NCBI RefSeq assembly: GCF_020906515.1 | Contig: NC_085853.1 | Coordinates: forward strand, 2,356,001-2,420,000 | Source of the DNA: Vanrija pseudolonga | Taxonomy: Eukaryota > Basidiomycota > Tremellomycetes > Trichosporonales > Trichosporonaceae | Direction: 5' to 3' | Length of the DNA stretch: 64,000 bases | In this document: one piece after another, positions 12,425 through 23,744 of the stretch | Layout of the letters: each line of letters starts with the position of its first letter | Numbering within the stretch: the first letter of the stretch is position 1 | The notes under the pieces: generated by a model | Told to the model about the DNA's origin: nothing | Seen by the model: the letters and a program-made list of their open reading frames with translations, nothing else | Databases searched by the model: none | Program-made: the position numbers and the translations under genes

Positions 12425-13413
12425 CTAGCATCGCAGCGGGTCAATCGCCGCGGCCTCGGCGGCAGGAAAGGCGCGGGGTACGAAGCCAGGCGACGGTGGG
12501 GGTGGTGGCGGCGGTGGCGGCGCGTCGTCCCTGTAGTCTTGTGATTCTCCTTCTTCTAGGTCTACACCGACGCCGGCTGCGGCACCCCCCGCTGCGATGG
12601 CGCGCAGACGTAGGTCGAGCAGCCTTGTCGCCTCGGGCTCAGGGTCGTCCTTCGCGTACGCCGGCAGGCCGGCCTGCCCGTCGACGTCGAGGTCGTCTGC
12701 GCCGAGGGGACGGGTGACGGCGACGGGCGCGCCCATGAGTGCTTCGACGCGCGCGCCGCGCGTCTCCGTCACCTCGCCGCGGGCTGTCGGCGCCGAGTGC
12801 TGTAGCAGTGTCGCGAGCTCGGAGGGCGGCGGCAGGACGCGCGATGGGGGCAGGTTGAAGGCTATCCTTACTGCGTGGAGCGCGTCGGCGTGCTCTGGGC
12901 GCTGGAGGTCAGCGTTGGTCAGCAGGGCCACAACTCACCGCTCGTTCGACTGCCTCGAGCTTGTCAGCTAGCACGGCCGCGCCGCGCCGCTTGCTCTTGT
13001 TCTCGACGTAGGCCTTGGTGAACTTGTATGCGTAGCTGGGTGTTAGGTGGGCCAAAGGGATGAGAGCAACATACGCTGGGTCGCGCAGGCACACGTCGAG
13101 GTCGAGGGCAGCGACAAGCGCCTTGGTGGTCGTGAGCGTGGACAGTTTGGGCTGCGAGGTGAGCTTGGTCCTACTAGGGCGAGCTCACAGTGATTGTCAC
13201 AGACTGGTTCATGTAGTCTGGCACTGCGCGCCGCCGCTCCAGCCGGGTCTGGGCGTTGCCCGCGCGGAGAGTCGCGATGCGCGACGGCCCAGCGTTGCTC
13301 GAACCGTCCGACGCCGCCGATACCTGGCGGGAGAGAGAGACGCGGGGGCTCGAGAAGGCTGACGAGAGACGGGAGTCGATGCCCGAGGGCGGGCGGGACG
13401 CGAAGAGACTCAT
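12425..13413 (-). CDS. KLE-3, KLE-family protein
   Basis: Four exons (13189-13413, 13075-13151, 12939-13035, 12425-12901) encode 291 residues, the longest member. The first exon gives a Ser/Arg-rich leader starting MSLFASRPPSG. The 77-nt exon is block 1 (TTTKALVAALDLD, closing DPA). The third exon is 97 rather than 100 nt and encodes YAYKFTKAYVENKSK with the variant KLEAVE. Block 3 reads HADALHAVRIAFNLPPSRVL. The tail is mixed acidic/basic and ends with a run of nine prolines followed by SPGF; it has no PPxY. The gene faces the glucosidase tail to tail with only 138 bp between. Function unknown. Confidence 0.85.
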
Positions 13414-14504
13414 GTTTCGTGGGGTGGATGATGATGGTGGTCGAAAGCAACAACAGCGTACGTCTTATCCACAGAACAGTTGCACTGCAGCGTCGTGCCC
13501 TCCACCGTGTGCCGAGATTGTTGACGCTCTTGGCCGTCTTGGCTTGCCGAGTAGCACCGAATATGCGATTGCGGGAGTGCTGCTTGGTGGACGTTTTGAT
13601 AATGGCTAGGTGTACCCGACGCTGCTGATGGCAGCGAGCGAACAGAAGTCCAGATGCACGTCTGGCGAACTCCAAAAGATGGGACGGGGATGCCAAATGG
13701 CATCGGCCTTTTTGGTCACTTTGCGGACGGTTTGTGATATTCCCCAGGCGCGTCGGGGCAATCCGAGCGAGCGACGACACGGGTACGGCGCGCAAGCCTG
13801 TGCATGCGACGGCGACGAGTTCAGGCGCGTCAACGGCCACGCTCCTCACTGCTTCCGCTGCTCATCACACAGGCACGCGCGCTCGCGGCGACTGTCGAGG
13901 TCGAGGCGTGGCACGATTCCAGTGAAATCAATCAATCAGTCAGCTGTGGGTTGTAACTATCCATCCATCGGGTTTCCCGACGCCGACACAGGCATCATCA
14001 ACACCAGCGTGCACGCCATCCACGCCATGCAAGTGGCCGTGCCACTGCACAGACGTGGCGATACCACACCCAAGGGCGCGTATGGCGTGCATCGGATGCA
14101 GATCACAGGCCGTGTGTGTAGGGCGCGGGCAACACAAGCCGTGTCCGTGTACCACCGACGATCGTGTCTGTCCTCGCTGAGCGCTGGGCGCCGCCGTGTT
14201 CCCCGACCCAGGCCGCGATGGCGACGGCGTGGCGTATCAGGATCGTAGAAACGACACGGAGGTCAGTCAGCCGCAGTGACTGTACTCCGACACCGAGCAG
14301 AAGCCACACTTCGCCCGCGAACCGGTTTATCGGGCAAGTCGGCGAGGTCGGCGAGCGAGGGGGATATCCATCATCTCGGGCCGGGGTGGCCGTGTCGTCG
14401 TGTGGGTGGGTGAGGGAGTGAGGACTGGCGCGTAAAGAGTTACACGCTCTCTATCCTCGTGCTATTGAGCCGCCGTGGATAACCACGGGTGCTGCATGGC
14501 CTCG

Positions 14505-14695
14505 TTCGGCACCCCCCTTCCGCAGCCCCCTTCCACACCCCCGTTCCACGGCCACCGTCGACACCCCCCTTCGACCCCCACGATCCACACCCTCCTTCGA
14601 CACCCACAGTTGACACCCCCAGTCGACACCCACGATCCATAGCCCCCTTCCACACACCCCGTTCACACCCTCGTTAGGCGCCCTCGTTCGCCAGA
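14505..14695. repeat. Degenerate C-rich minisatellite
   Basis: A pattern of roughly 13-16 bp built on CCCCCTTC-GACAC recurs about a dozen times with substitutions. Copies are imperfect, so the array is old or drifting. No flanking duplication is apparent. Confidence 0.6.
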
Positions 14696-15655
14696 CTCGA
14701 GAACGTTGTAGTTGTCGATCGTATCCAAGACTCGAGTGTACCACCACACATCACATCGATCACGAACCTACAACACAATGAGCCGACTAACAGCGCTCTC
14801 TGTATGAACTCTTGACGCGCGTGCCGTTGCGATCTCATCTAAGCCCATGCGCAAGCTCATGCTCAACCCGTCGTGCCGATCTGTCTCAGCCCCCTCGTCT
14901 CGCTTCTCGAGATACACTCCTGCCAAGACCTCGAGTCGGGCGACTGATCATTCGATATCTACCCGTGCAGGTCGGTTCGTATTGCACTCAGGTCAAGGGC
15001 ACCCCCGATAGCCAACCGGCCGGCTCGTCTGGCCTATCACCTCCTCCCTCCACAACTCGGCAACGACCCGGGGCCGACGTCTGGTGTCCCTGGGGCCGAC
15101 ACGAGCCAGCTCAAGGTTGAGTTCCATTCAGATCGCCCCCCATACGCAGGCCATGTGACTACCCCCCGTGCGCTTCCCCGCACAAAGCAGTCAGTAACCC
15201 ACGCCACCAGGAATCAAGCGGGAGCCAGCGTGTCCTGAGGAAGCTTGCGCCTGATCACCCCGTACCGGATACGGGAGGCTTTCCTGGCGCCTGGGTCGTT
15301 AATTGAAAGTTAAGTCTATCGGGGGATGTGGAGGTGTGAGACGATGTGGACGTGGGCGTGGGCGTGGGCGTGGGGGGTGTCGAGCCGAGCCAGGAAAGAG
15401 GAAAGTGGGTCGATGAGCTCGGATGATGCAGAGTTTACCTGGACCTCTGCCGAAGGAGCGGGCGGACCTTGGCCTGTCCTTGCCCTCGGCGTGGTCCTTG
15501 CCCTCGTTCGTGTTGGTCGGTCGGTGCCCGCCCTCAGCGACTGCGTGTCTCGTGTCTGCCAGCAGCAGCAGCGCCCTGCCCAACTTAACCTTGAATCATG
15601 ACATGGGCCACCAGTCACTAGGGCGCTAACCGGACGGACGTCTTGGGTTTTCGGC

Positions 15656-15656
<1 letters not shown>

Positions 15657-15693
<37 letters not shown>
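15657..15693. repeat. CAG trinucleotide microsatellite
   Basis: About 12 uninterrupted CAG units. It lies in noncoding sequence as far as I can tell. Confidence 0.9.
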
Positions 15694-15694
<1 letters not shown>

Positions 15695-15993
15695 CAGCGG
15701 CCCGCGCCGCACTCACGTGCACCCCGTGCACGACCGCCGACTGGTGGGCCTAGTCGGTCGCGAGCGTGGCGTGCGGGGGCGAGAGCTAACCAACCAACTT
15801 GCGCCTCGCCGAGAAAGAAACGCGCGCGCCACAAACCCAACCATGCTTACTTGCGCTCTGGCGATCCGATTGGGCTGACGTGAGTTTGGAGTTGGGCCGA
15901 GGTGTGGCTGCGCTGCGTGCGTGCGCGCCGTGCGAGTGAGTGAGTGGGGCGCCCTCGCGGCGAAGCTTGTCGTGTGCAGTGGGGCTACCTTCC

Positions 15994-16018
15994 GAGCGAG
16001 CGAGCGAGCGAGCGAGCA
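15994..16018. repeat. GAGC tetranucleotide microsatellite
   Basis: About six tandem GAGC units. The same tetranucleotide also expands inside introns of KLE-4 and KLE-14. Confidence 0.8.
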
Positions 16019-16757
16019 GCCAGCCCGCTCAACGCAATGTACTGAAACATGCGCGACGAGACACGGCAACGGCGGCCACTGGTGCCGAGCATCGCCGCTG
16101 CTAGCCACTGATGGCAGGCAGTACGACACGACACGTACGACGAACGCGCTGCGCGCGTGTGTACTCGCCCGCTCGCTCACATGACGACGACGGCGGTGGG
16201 CGGCGTAACTGTACCATAAATGAAACGAGATGGGAACCAGCGACCAGCAGGCAGCGCTACATGACACCTCCAGGGTCCACAAACCTTGTTCCCCCTGGCC
16301 CACGTCCATGGATACGGCATGAGCGAGGCAACCAGCCCCCAGTCATGAAGCCTACTGTGCTCCTTGACGACGGCGTGCGCTTCGTGCGCTGCATGCTTGC
16401 CCTACGCAGGGACGCAAGCTTGGGTTTCGGGACGCGCGGGCTGGCTCGTTCCTGTTAGTTAGGATGCGATGAGATGTGCGTGGGGTTAATGTTCGGTCGG
16501 CGGCGTGCACCACGAGCCAGAGCATCGCCTCCGTCCGTCGCCGAACCCACCATTGCGCGCAGCCGGCCTCCGAGCGCGCGCGTGCGTGCGCCGAGAAGCT
16601 TGCTGCTGCACTGCGACTCTCGCACCCACGACGCATGCGCGCAAGCTTGCTTCCCCTGCTCGCTCCCGGTAACTGGTGTCAACTGGCGCCGGATGATCGG
16701 GCAACTAACGGTGTCAACTGACCCAGTGATGGAAGACGAGGGGGTCGGGTTGTAAGG

Positions 16758-16765
16758 TATATAAG
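16758..16765 (+). promoter_or_regulatory. TATA box of the secreted cysteine-rich gene
   Basis: TATATAAG lies 193 bp before the ATG. A possible 5' UTR intron (GTGAGT near 16835 to an AG near 16882) would shorten the leader. Confidence 0.5.
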
Positions 16766-16950
16766 GAGGTGAGTTGGGCGTCTAGTCTCATCAGAACAAC
16801 AACTTCTCTCACAGCTCAACACTTCTCTGCCAGAGTGAGTAGCAACGGTTGTGGGCAGTGCACGAGTCAAGCTGACAAGACAGACAGACAACCTTCCCAA
16901 CCTCAACCCAACCCAACCCAACCCCACCACCCCACACCACCCACGCCACA

Positions 16951-17397
16951 ATGCTCTCCAAGACCCTCCTCGCCCTCGCCCTCGCCTCGGTCGCCGCCGC
17001 GGCCCCCGCGCCCGCCGAGCCAGCCCTGGCCAAGCTGACATGCTACGCGCCCAAGGACTGCGGCGGCGCGCCCGTCTTCAGCAGCACCTACAGCGCAAAG
17101 GACAAGATCACGGGCTACTGGGTGGACAGCGTGTCGCAGAACGAGGGGCTCGGCGCGTGCATTGACTTCCCCGCCGACAAGGTCGTCGCCAGCTGCCGCA
17201 TCGAGGCGTACGACCCCGCCTACCGCTGTACCTTTGGCGGCACGTGGGCGTCCAACTGCTACGGCACGTTTGCTGTGGGCTACGCCGACAAGAGCCCCAA
17301 CGGCGAGGACCAGAGCTGCGCCACGGGCGACGCGTACCTCCAGATGCAGGGCAAGCGTATCTACGGCGGCCTGCTGTCGTGCCGCAAGCGCGCATAG
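16951..17397 (+). CDS. Secreted small cysteine-rich protein
   Basis: A single exon encodes 148 residues. The N-terminus MLSKTLLALALASVAAAA is a clear signal peptide, with cleavage likely after an Ala about residues 18-22. The mature part has eight cysteines at irregular spacing (CYAPKDC, then C-I-D-F, SCRIE, RCTF, NCYG, SCATG, and SCRKR at the end), enough for four disulfides. It is small, globular-looking and lacks repeats or a GPI signal. I do not recognise a family. The layout fits an extracellular or wall-associated protein, and an effector-like role is possible but unproven. A strong TATA box and a C-rich leader suggest good expression. Confidence 0.8.
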   Translation: MLSKTLLALALASVAAAAPAPAEPALAKLTCYAPKDCGGAPVFSSTYSAKDKITGYWVDSVSQNEGLGACIDFPADKVVASCRIEAYDPAYRCTFGGTWASNCYGTFAVGYADKSPNGEDQSCATGDAYLQMQGKRIYGGLLSCRKRA

Positions 17398-18361
17398 GGT
17401 GAGAGGGTGAAGTGATGGTGATGGACGGACACTACAGACAGATAGTCAGAAGAAGCATAGTTAGGACACTCGCATAGGTATATAGCACCGGACAATGGCA
17501 TGAATGTAATGGCAGCGGCATGGCTGGGATCGTGTCCAGGGTGGGGGGCGAGGAGGGTAGTAGCCAAGGCGAGGAACGGGCCGAAGGGGACTACGTCCCT
17601 GGTGCTTCGGATGACCGACACGCATATCCAGCATATCTCCAGCTGCTGCGCCGGGCGTGCCGTGCGTCGGCTCCAAGCCACAGCACAGCATATGGACGTC
17701 GGGCGCGATGGTGGTACCGCACGCGCGCGCATCGGCGTTGAGATGAGAAGCCTCCGACTCCGGGCCGACTGCCACGCCGACCACCGGCTCCCCCACCTCC
17801 ACCGCCGGCGCCCTCTTCGCACCATGGCCGAACGAGCCATGGAACGAGCTGCACCGACCGAGCATGCCAGGACGACGGGAATGCGTGCACTCGCAGCTGT
17901 CAGTGCACAGCAACGAACGGGAATGGGCGCGAACGAACGGGAATACCTCGCCGCCGACGAGGTTTCGGGGTCTGCCCTGGACCTCTTACCCCACGCCAAG
18001 GCTGGAAACGCCGGGCCGAGATCCGTTTTCTGAGTGTTCTGGTGTCACAACAGTCGCATGCCTGCCTGCCTGTCTCGTACTGCACACACCCCGCTGCTGG
18101 GGCGGGGTCTGCCTGCCTCTTGCTCTGGCTCCAGCACCTCCACGTCCACAGCTCGACTCCTAGCCCACCTCGCCGGATCCGCAGCGCTCGTCGTCGTGCC
18201 CCACCTCGATCGTCGCTAGCTCGTCCTCGTTGCCGTCCCAGGAATGTATCGTACACCGTCCGGCCCATCTGCTGCGTGTCGCCCGCCGAGACGTGGCAGC
18301 AGATCGCCAGTCTAGCCAGATCGCCAGATCTCGATATTTTCGTCGTGTTGCCTGTTGCTAC
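17398..18361. other. Intergenic, no supported gene
   Basis: This is the 3' flank of the secreted gene and of KLE-4, which converge. No motif or repeat worth naming. Confidence 0.5.
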
Positions 18362-19001
18362 CTACTGCCCAATGTAATCGGCTCCGTCGCGGCCCGGGTA
18401 CGCCGGCGGAGGGGGGTGCATTCTCCTCGCGGTGTCCTCTGGCTCGTCGGTCCCGCTCCTACTTGCGCCGCAGCGGCACACACTTGGGCGGTGTGTCGGC
18501 ACCGGGAGGACGGCAGAATCGCCCAGGCCAAACTGTTTTCGCACGGCGTAGAAGTCGCTCGCGAACTGGGGCATCTGGAGGGAGCGAGCGAGCGTCAGCG
18601 AGCGAGCGAGGCAGGAGGTGGCGACGCGAGGCGACGCCCTCGCCGCCGCTAAGAGGCCCACTCACATCCCGCTCAAGCACCAGCAGCTTGGCGTTGACCT
18701 GCGCCGTCGTCTTGCCGCGGCCCATCTTGGTCTGGACGTAGGTCGTGATGATGGCGTGGGCGTAGCTGGGCGTTGTTAGCGCCGGCGAGGGGGGCACACG
18801 TACCCGGGGTCAGCGAGCGCCCGTGTCGTGTTGAGTGCGCGGACGACCTGTGATGAGACGCGGGCCGGGGCGAGTGCCGGCTGTGATGGTGGTGGTGGTG
18901 TCAGCGATGGTGACGACGGCGATGACGGCCCCACCCACCTGGATAGCGGTGATGCGCTGCGGCTCTGACCTGGGCGAACGTTCTGATTCAGACGATGACA
19001 T
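18362..19001 (-). CDS. KLE-4, KLE-family protein with PPxY tail
   Basis: Four exons (18939-19001, 18804-18880, 18666-18765, 18362-18574) encode 150 residues. The leader starts MSSSESERSPRSEP; a 58-nt intron in a CACCAC-rich stretch then joins the 77-nt block-1 exon (VSSQVVRALNTTRALADP). The 100-nt exon reads YAHAIITTYVQTKMGRG and KLLVLER. Block 3 is MPQFASDFYAVRKQFGLGDS. The tail is short, contains two close cysteines (CRC) and one PPAY motif, and ends DYIGQ. Introns 2 and 3 occupy the family positions (phases 2 and 0); intron 3 contains GAGC repeats. Function unknown; family assignment firm. Confidence 0.85.
18582..18607. repeat. GAGC repeats within KLE-4 intron
   Basis: Two short GAGC runs separated by GTCA sit in the last intron of KLE-4. 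Confidence 0.6.
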
Positions 19002-20129
19002 GGTGACGACGAAGTGAGTGATTGTGTAGAGTCAAGCATGGACAAATGTCGCAGCCCGAGAGATAAAGTGGGGCTGTTGCTGTCTGCAGTCGTCGCCGGT
19101 GCCGAGCTTCAAGAGTTTAACAGAGTCGGCCTTGTCGGCCCACCCCACACCGAGAGACAAGAATGTGACTTCTTCGAGCCCACCCCCGCCACGAACAGAG
19201 TTGATCCTCGCTGGCGGCTGCTTGCCTCGCTTGCCTTGCTTCACCCGCGAGCAAGCACGAAACAGGCACAGCATCAGCATAAACGTTTGTCGCTTGTTGT
19301 TGGGGGTGCATGGACATGTCTTGGGTCTTTGCCCTTGCTGCGCTAGCTCGGCGCGTTATCGCACACCAGCTGGCGATGTGGGCAGGCATCCAGGCAGTCA
19401 GCACCCTGGAAGTGCACTCACTGGATAAGGCCAAGGCTTGGCTGACCGCCGTGACCGATGGCGCCTTTGGCAGCCATACGCGCGTCTATATTGTTCATCT
19501 ACGTCGCCTCGTCTCTCAGCATACATGGGCGATACAATTGGGTGCACCAACGCGTGGGAGCCCAAAATGATGCATGTCGCGCAGCAGAGCACCCAAGCTA
19601 CATAGGCTAGGCTGTGATGGTGGAGCTGGGCAAGAGCTGGAGCGTCATAGTCGCCGCCATGAGTCACGGCACCCAAGTCAGCACGACGACGCCGCTGCGG
19701 TAGTAGAGGGGTGCTTTGGCGGGACTGCAGCCGCCGGAGAGGTACACAGATCCACGGACGACAGAGCCGGCGGCTGCGTTGGGGCGAGGCAGGCGGACCA
19801 TCTCGTCCGCTGCCTCTCCAAGCCAGCCATGCATTGCCTCACGTCGCGTCGTCGACCAACCGCAGCCTCATAGCTGGCTTACTGCGAGGTGCGCCGGCGC
19901 CCGAGCCCGCGGCAGCCGAAGCCGAAGCCGACCGACGGACAGCAGCGACGACGTCGGCGTCGACGTCGCCTCTGCTGTGTCCCTTGACGCGACTGACCTG
20001 ACCTGACATGGCAGACCTGCCAAGCCGACCGACCGACGGAGCGCAGCTCATGCATCATCATCCTCGAGTGCTATGGTACAACAGGCGCCTGTCCCCCCCA
20101 CCCGGCATTTCTGTCCCCACCCGTCGGCG
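19002..20129. other. Intergenic between KLE-4 and KLE-5
   Basis: Upstream region of KLE-4 and downstream region of KLE-5. No gene recognised. Confidence 0.5.
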
Positions 20130-20836
20130 TCATGCAGCGGCAGTGTACACTGGCAGCCGGTCGCTCGAGTATGCTGGCGGCGCGTGCATCTCCCCTCCGG
20201 CGCGGCACGGCGCGGCGACAAGGCTGGGGAGGACGTCGGACGGGCCGAGGGCGTATGTGTCGCGGATGGCGTGGAAGTCGGCTGCGAACTGGGGCACCTG
20301 GGCGGTGTTAGCGAGTGTGCAGGCATGCACGTCAAGCGCAGGCGCGATGCACACGACTGGCCAGGCAGGCGCAGCCGACATTGCGCAACTTTGCGCCGCT
20401 GACGACTGGGTGCGCGACTTGGCCCGCCAGTGGCCGGTGGCCCAATCACGCCCCACCCCAGACCAGTCACACGACCACCCGACACCCGACACGCACCTTG
20501 CTCTCGATGCGCTGCAGCTTTGCGCCGACCTGCTCGCGCGTGCGCTTGCGGTGGAGCTTGCGCTCGATGTAGTGCCGGAGGACGGTGTGTGCAAATCTGC
20601 CGCGCGGTGGTTAGCTACGTGCGTGTGCCGGCCTCTGCCCGCCTACGCTACGCACTCTGGATCTGAGAGCGCCCGCGTCGTAGTCAATGCGACGAGCACG
20701 TCGCTCGCGTCGGCGACGAGCGCTGCGCCGTTGGGCTGGCCTTGTCAGCTAGTGCTTGCTTGCTTGCAGCGCGCACACCCACCTCGAGAATCATGCACTT
20801 GCGCACTGCGCGGCGGTAGGCGCCGAGGTCTTCCAT
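20130..20836 (-). CDS. KLE-5, KLE-family protein with PPxY tail
   Basis: Exons 20783-20836, 20656-20735, 20497-20596 and 20130-20297 encode only 133 residues, the shortest member and close to a minimal version of the family. The 18-codon leader MEDLGAYRRAVRKCMILE shares RRAVR and the IL ending with KLE-11. The 80-nt exon is block 1 (ASDVLVALTTTRALSDP). The 100-nt exon reads FAHTVLRHYIERKLHRK and KLQRIE. Block 3 is VPQFAADFHAIRDTYALGPS. The tail has PPAY and a degenerate LPVY. All three introns follow the family plan; the last is 199 nt. Function unknown. Confidence 0.87.
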
Positions 20837-22407
20837 TGGGTGGTGGGGCGGTCACACGACCAGGTTGGGTGGGTGGGTGGTGGAGGTTGTGGGGTGGGTT
20901 GGTGAGCTTGAACAGCTGCTCGTGTCGATGCAATGAATGTCGTGTGGTGTGTAGTGAGACGCTCGCGTCAGTCGTCAGTCGTGAGCAAGAGTAATGAACA
21001 AGAGACAAGAGATGAAGAGATGAGAACAATGCGCGCTGTGATGATGTCGCTGCGAGCGAGGGGACCGGCCGTCATGACAAGTTGCCAAGCACCAGTCGGC
21101 GAGCGCCACTTGCCGCACCACAAAGTGGGGCCCGTCACTCGGCCCGACTCGCTGCCGCCCCACCCGTCGACGGTGGGCAGGCAGACCTTGCTTGCCTTGG
21201 CGCTGGCAGCATGCATATGTACGGCGCGGCCCCCGGCCCTGGTTGTACTCACACGTTCTTGACTGATTGCAGAAGGCTCAAACTCGCTGGTGCCATCACT
21301 GTGGGCATGGGAAGCGCGCGTTGAAACATTCTCACACGCGCCGGCGCCAGCCAGCCAGCGCGAGGCGACGCGGTCGTGCCCACATCCTCATGCGCGCGCC
21401 AGTGGATGTGCTGCTGCTGCTGCGGCCGGCCGGTGCTTTGCTCTGACGGGCATAATGCCCGCGAGCAAGAATCGTAGCGGGCAACAATCAGAGCAGGCTG
21501 GGCTACGCTGGGTGACTGTCGTCCCCGCTCACCTCATCGCACTGCTCGCCCAGGCGCCGAGCGGCCGCCGCCCAGCTGCCCAGCGTGCCCAGTGCGCTCA
21601 GCCTGATCTCGCCGAGCCACCGGCTTAACCAGCGAGAGATCGCAGCTGCATTGTTCATGGCTGCGGCCAAGAGGCCCAGATTCATTCGCCCGGAGGCGTG
21701 CCAAGAGGCCCAATGTCTGGGGCAGGGGCAGGAACAATGGGGTAGGTCCTGGGGTAGGGCGGCTCGTCGTCCATGCTCGTGAGTGCAGCTCATCTGCGGG
21801 GGCTGGGAGAGCAGCAGATCGAGGACTTGGCTAGCCGTCGCGTCTACAAGAGATGCTGCTGTAGCAGAGTTGCACAGTCCCTCGGCGATGTATGGCCATC
21901 AAACCCAGGTTATCGGCCCCCGCTCGGCACCAGCACCACTCGTCGTCGCAATTCCAGCAACCCCGTTGCTCGCTCGCTCGAGTCGTGCAGTGCAGTACAG
22001 TGCATGCATGCATGCAGCATGTTGTCATTGCCGAAGAAGTAGCCATTGCCCACTCTCTCGCTCCAGCCAGCTCCAACTCGACGCACAATGCATGGTGGAA
22101 TCCGTGGATCTGATGATGCCAGTGACGTTTTGTGCATGCCGTGATGGCCGCGGCCACGACGAGGTTGTGGAGTGCCAAGCCCATAAAAGATCTCTTCGTC
22201 GTGCTTGGCAGGACAGGCATCGCTTCGGCGTGCAAAGATACTCTGCGCGACGGCGGCCTCGACGCCGACGACTAGAGCGACAGCGCCGGCGACTGCATTG
22301 TTGACATTGCACCATTGCTCTCAAGTCGGACACGGCCTCTGCAGCCCTCGTCACCACCCCACAAGCCACCACCTTTTAGCATCATCTCCGCCCCAAACCG
22401 CCGCACA
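20837..22407. other. Divergent intergenic region between KLE-5 and KLE-6
   Basis: This is where the array switches from minus to plus strand. It holds G-rich GGTGGGT repeats next to KLE-5 and an extended TGCATGCATGCATGCA element at 22001-22016. No gene recognised. Confidence 0.5.
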
Positions 22408-23114
22408 ATGTCGACATCTCCCACATCACCATCATCGTCGTCCTTATCCAGCGAGCACCTCGCAACGACCCCGCCCCCTCACCCACCACCCCCACCACCC
22501 GCACCCCGCACAATGGTCAAGGCCGCCGACGTGTGGGTCGCGCTCGACGCCGAGCAGGCGCAGCAGAGCCCGCAGTACCGGCTCGAAGTGATCCGCGCGT
22601 ACCTGCTGCACAAGGTGCGGCGGCACCGCTCAAAGGTCGAGCTGCAGCTCAAGCTCATCCCGCTCGAGCGGACCGTACGTCCCCTCGCCCACGTCCCCGC
22701 TCACACACGCAGTACCCCCACTTTGCGGACACGTTCCAGACCGCGCGGCTCGAGTTTGCGCTCCCCGCGAGCCCGGTCGTCGGCGCCCCGCCCCCGCACC
22801 TCGCACGGGCGTACCACCGCGCGCGCGCGGCCCGCACCCCCAGCGACCGCCGACTGCCAATAACGCTCGACGCGGCCGACCTGGCCGACCTGGCGCCGCC
22901 GTCCCCGCCGCCAGAGTTTGTCGCGCCCCCGCCGGCGTACGAGCGCGAAGACACGGAAGCAACCATCCGTGACCTCCAGGCGAGGTTATCTACCGCCCTC
23001 GAAGAGGCCGAGCGCGCACGCGCACGCCTTGCCGAGGCCGAGGAGGCCCGCCGCGAGCTCGAGGAGCGCGTCGTGTGCTTGGAACGCCGCGGGGGGGAGG
23101 AGGTCGCGGTTTAG
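22408..23114 (+). CDS. KLE-6, KLE-family protein with C-terminal coiled coil
   Basis: Exons 22408-22674 and 22713-23114 encode 222 residues. Blocks 1 and 2 are fused in one exon (VKAADVWVALDAEQ, then YRLEVIRAYLLHKVRRH and KLIPLER), so the block 1/2 intron seen in most siblings is missing, while the block 2/3 intron (38 nt) is kept in phase 0. Block 3 is YPHFADTFQTARLEFALPAS. One PPAY motif follows. The last 50 residues form an Ala/Glu/Arg heptad-rich helix (IRDLQARLSTALEEAERARA and on), a probable coiled coil unique within the visible family. The leader is Ser/Pro rich. It may oligomerise or bind a partner; function unknown. Confidence 0.85.
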
Positions 23115-23485
23115 TGAGTGGACGGCGGTGGACGGACAGGAATAGCCCAGCTCGCCCGGCCGGCTTCGCGGAGGACAGCCGCGCGAGGGAGGGGCCGGCG
23201 CCGGAAGCGACCGACGCGCGGACGTCGGGCAACGACGAGCAATGTGTGCATAGATATTAGAGGGTTGTACCATGTGACGAGTGGGTATTGTATCGAGTTG
23301 GAGCCGAGTGTAGAGGAGCACGGCAGACGTGAGTGAGCGCGAGCAGCACGGAATTGGACGGAGTTGGAGTTTGTGTCGTGCCGACGAGACGACGACAGCG
23401 TTCATATGATCATACGTTCATGCCGCTCTATGCCGCTCTATAACTCTGCTTCCCAAGCTCTATGCCTGGCTACCCAGGACCGCGG
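23115..23485. other. Short intergenic stretch
   Basis: 3' flanks of two convergent genes; no feature seen. Confidence 0.5.
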
Positions 23486-23744
23486 CTAGCACCGCCGGCC
23501 CCTTCGCCCACGACGCCGCCCACCAGGCGGGCCCATGAACCCTCCGCCAGGGCCGTAAGCGTTGCTCATCGGCCGGCCGAACCCGCCGCCGCCGTGGTGG
23601 CCCGGCGCGTAGCCCAGAGGCTGCTGCGGCCCGCAGCCGGGGCCGCCCATGGGGTTGTAGTGTCGCTGTTGTCTGGATGATGCGCACTGCGCGGGTGGGT
23701 TAGCTGGGCCGAGTGGAGGGGAAGGGGGGGGGACTCACGCCCAT
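23486..23744 (-). CDS. Small Gly-rich protein with MGC lipidation signal, 6-nt first exon
   Basis: Exon 1 is only ATGGGC (23739-23744). A 52-nt GTGAGT...GCGCAG intron follows and exon 2 (23486-23686) finishes a 68-residue product starting MGCASSRQQRHYNP. The body is rich in Gly and Pro (GPQQPLGYAPGHHGGGGFG, then a Gly-rich stretch) and the C-terminus is strongly basic (RRRGRRGRRC). Met-Gly-Cys-x-x-Ser is the classic pattern for N-myristoylation on Gly2 plus palmitoylation on Cys3, and the basic tail would help membrane binding, so a small peripheral membrane protein is inferred. No family is recognised. The frame is open only with the intron removed, which supports the model; the exon is too short for ordinary gene finders. 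Confidence 0.65.

Larger units (their letters stand above)
13414..16950. other. Long intergenic stretch with simple repeats
   Basis: I find no supported gene in 3.5 kb. It holds a degenerate C-rich minisatellite (14505-14695), a CAG tract (15657-15693) and a GAGC tract (15994-16018). The open frames here are mostly driven by GC content; one of 174 codons owes an alanine run to the CAG tract. Confidence 0.55.

Noticed and set aside
15316-15840. 174-codon minus-strand frame with poly-Ala run
   Set aside because: The alanine run is only the CAG microsatellite read in one frame; the remainder is Arg/His-rich noise.
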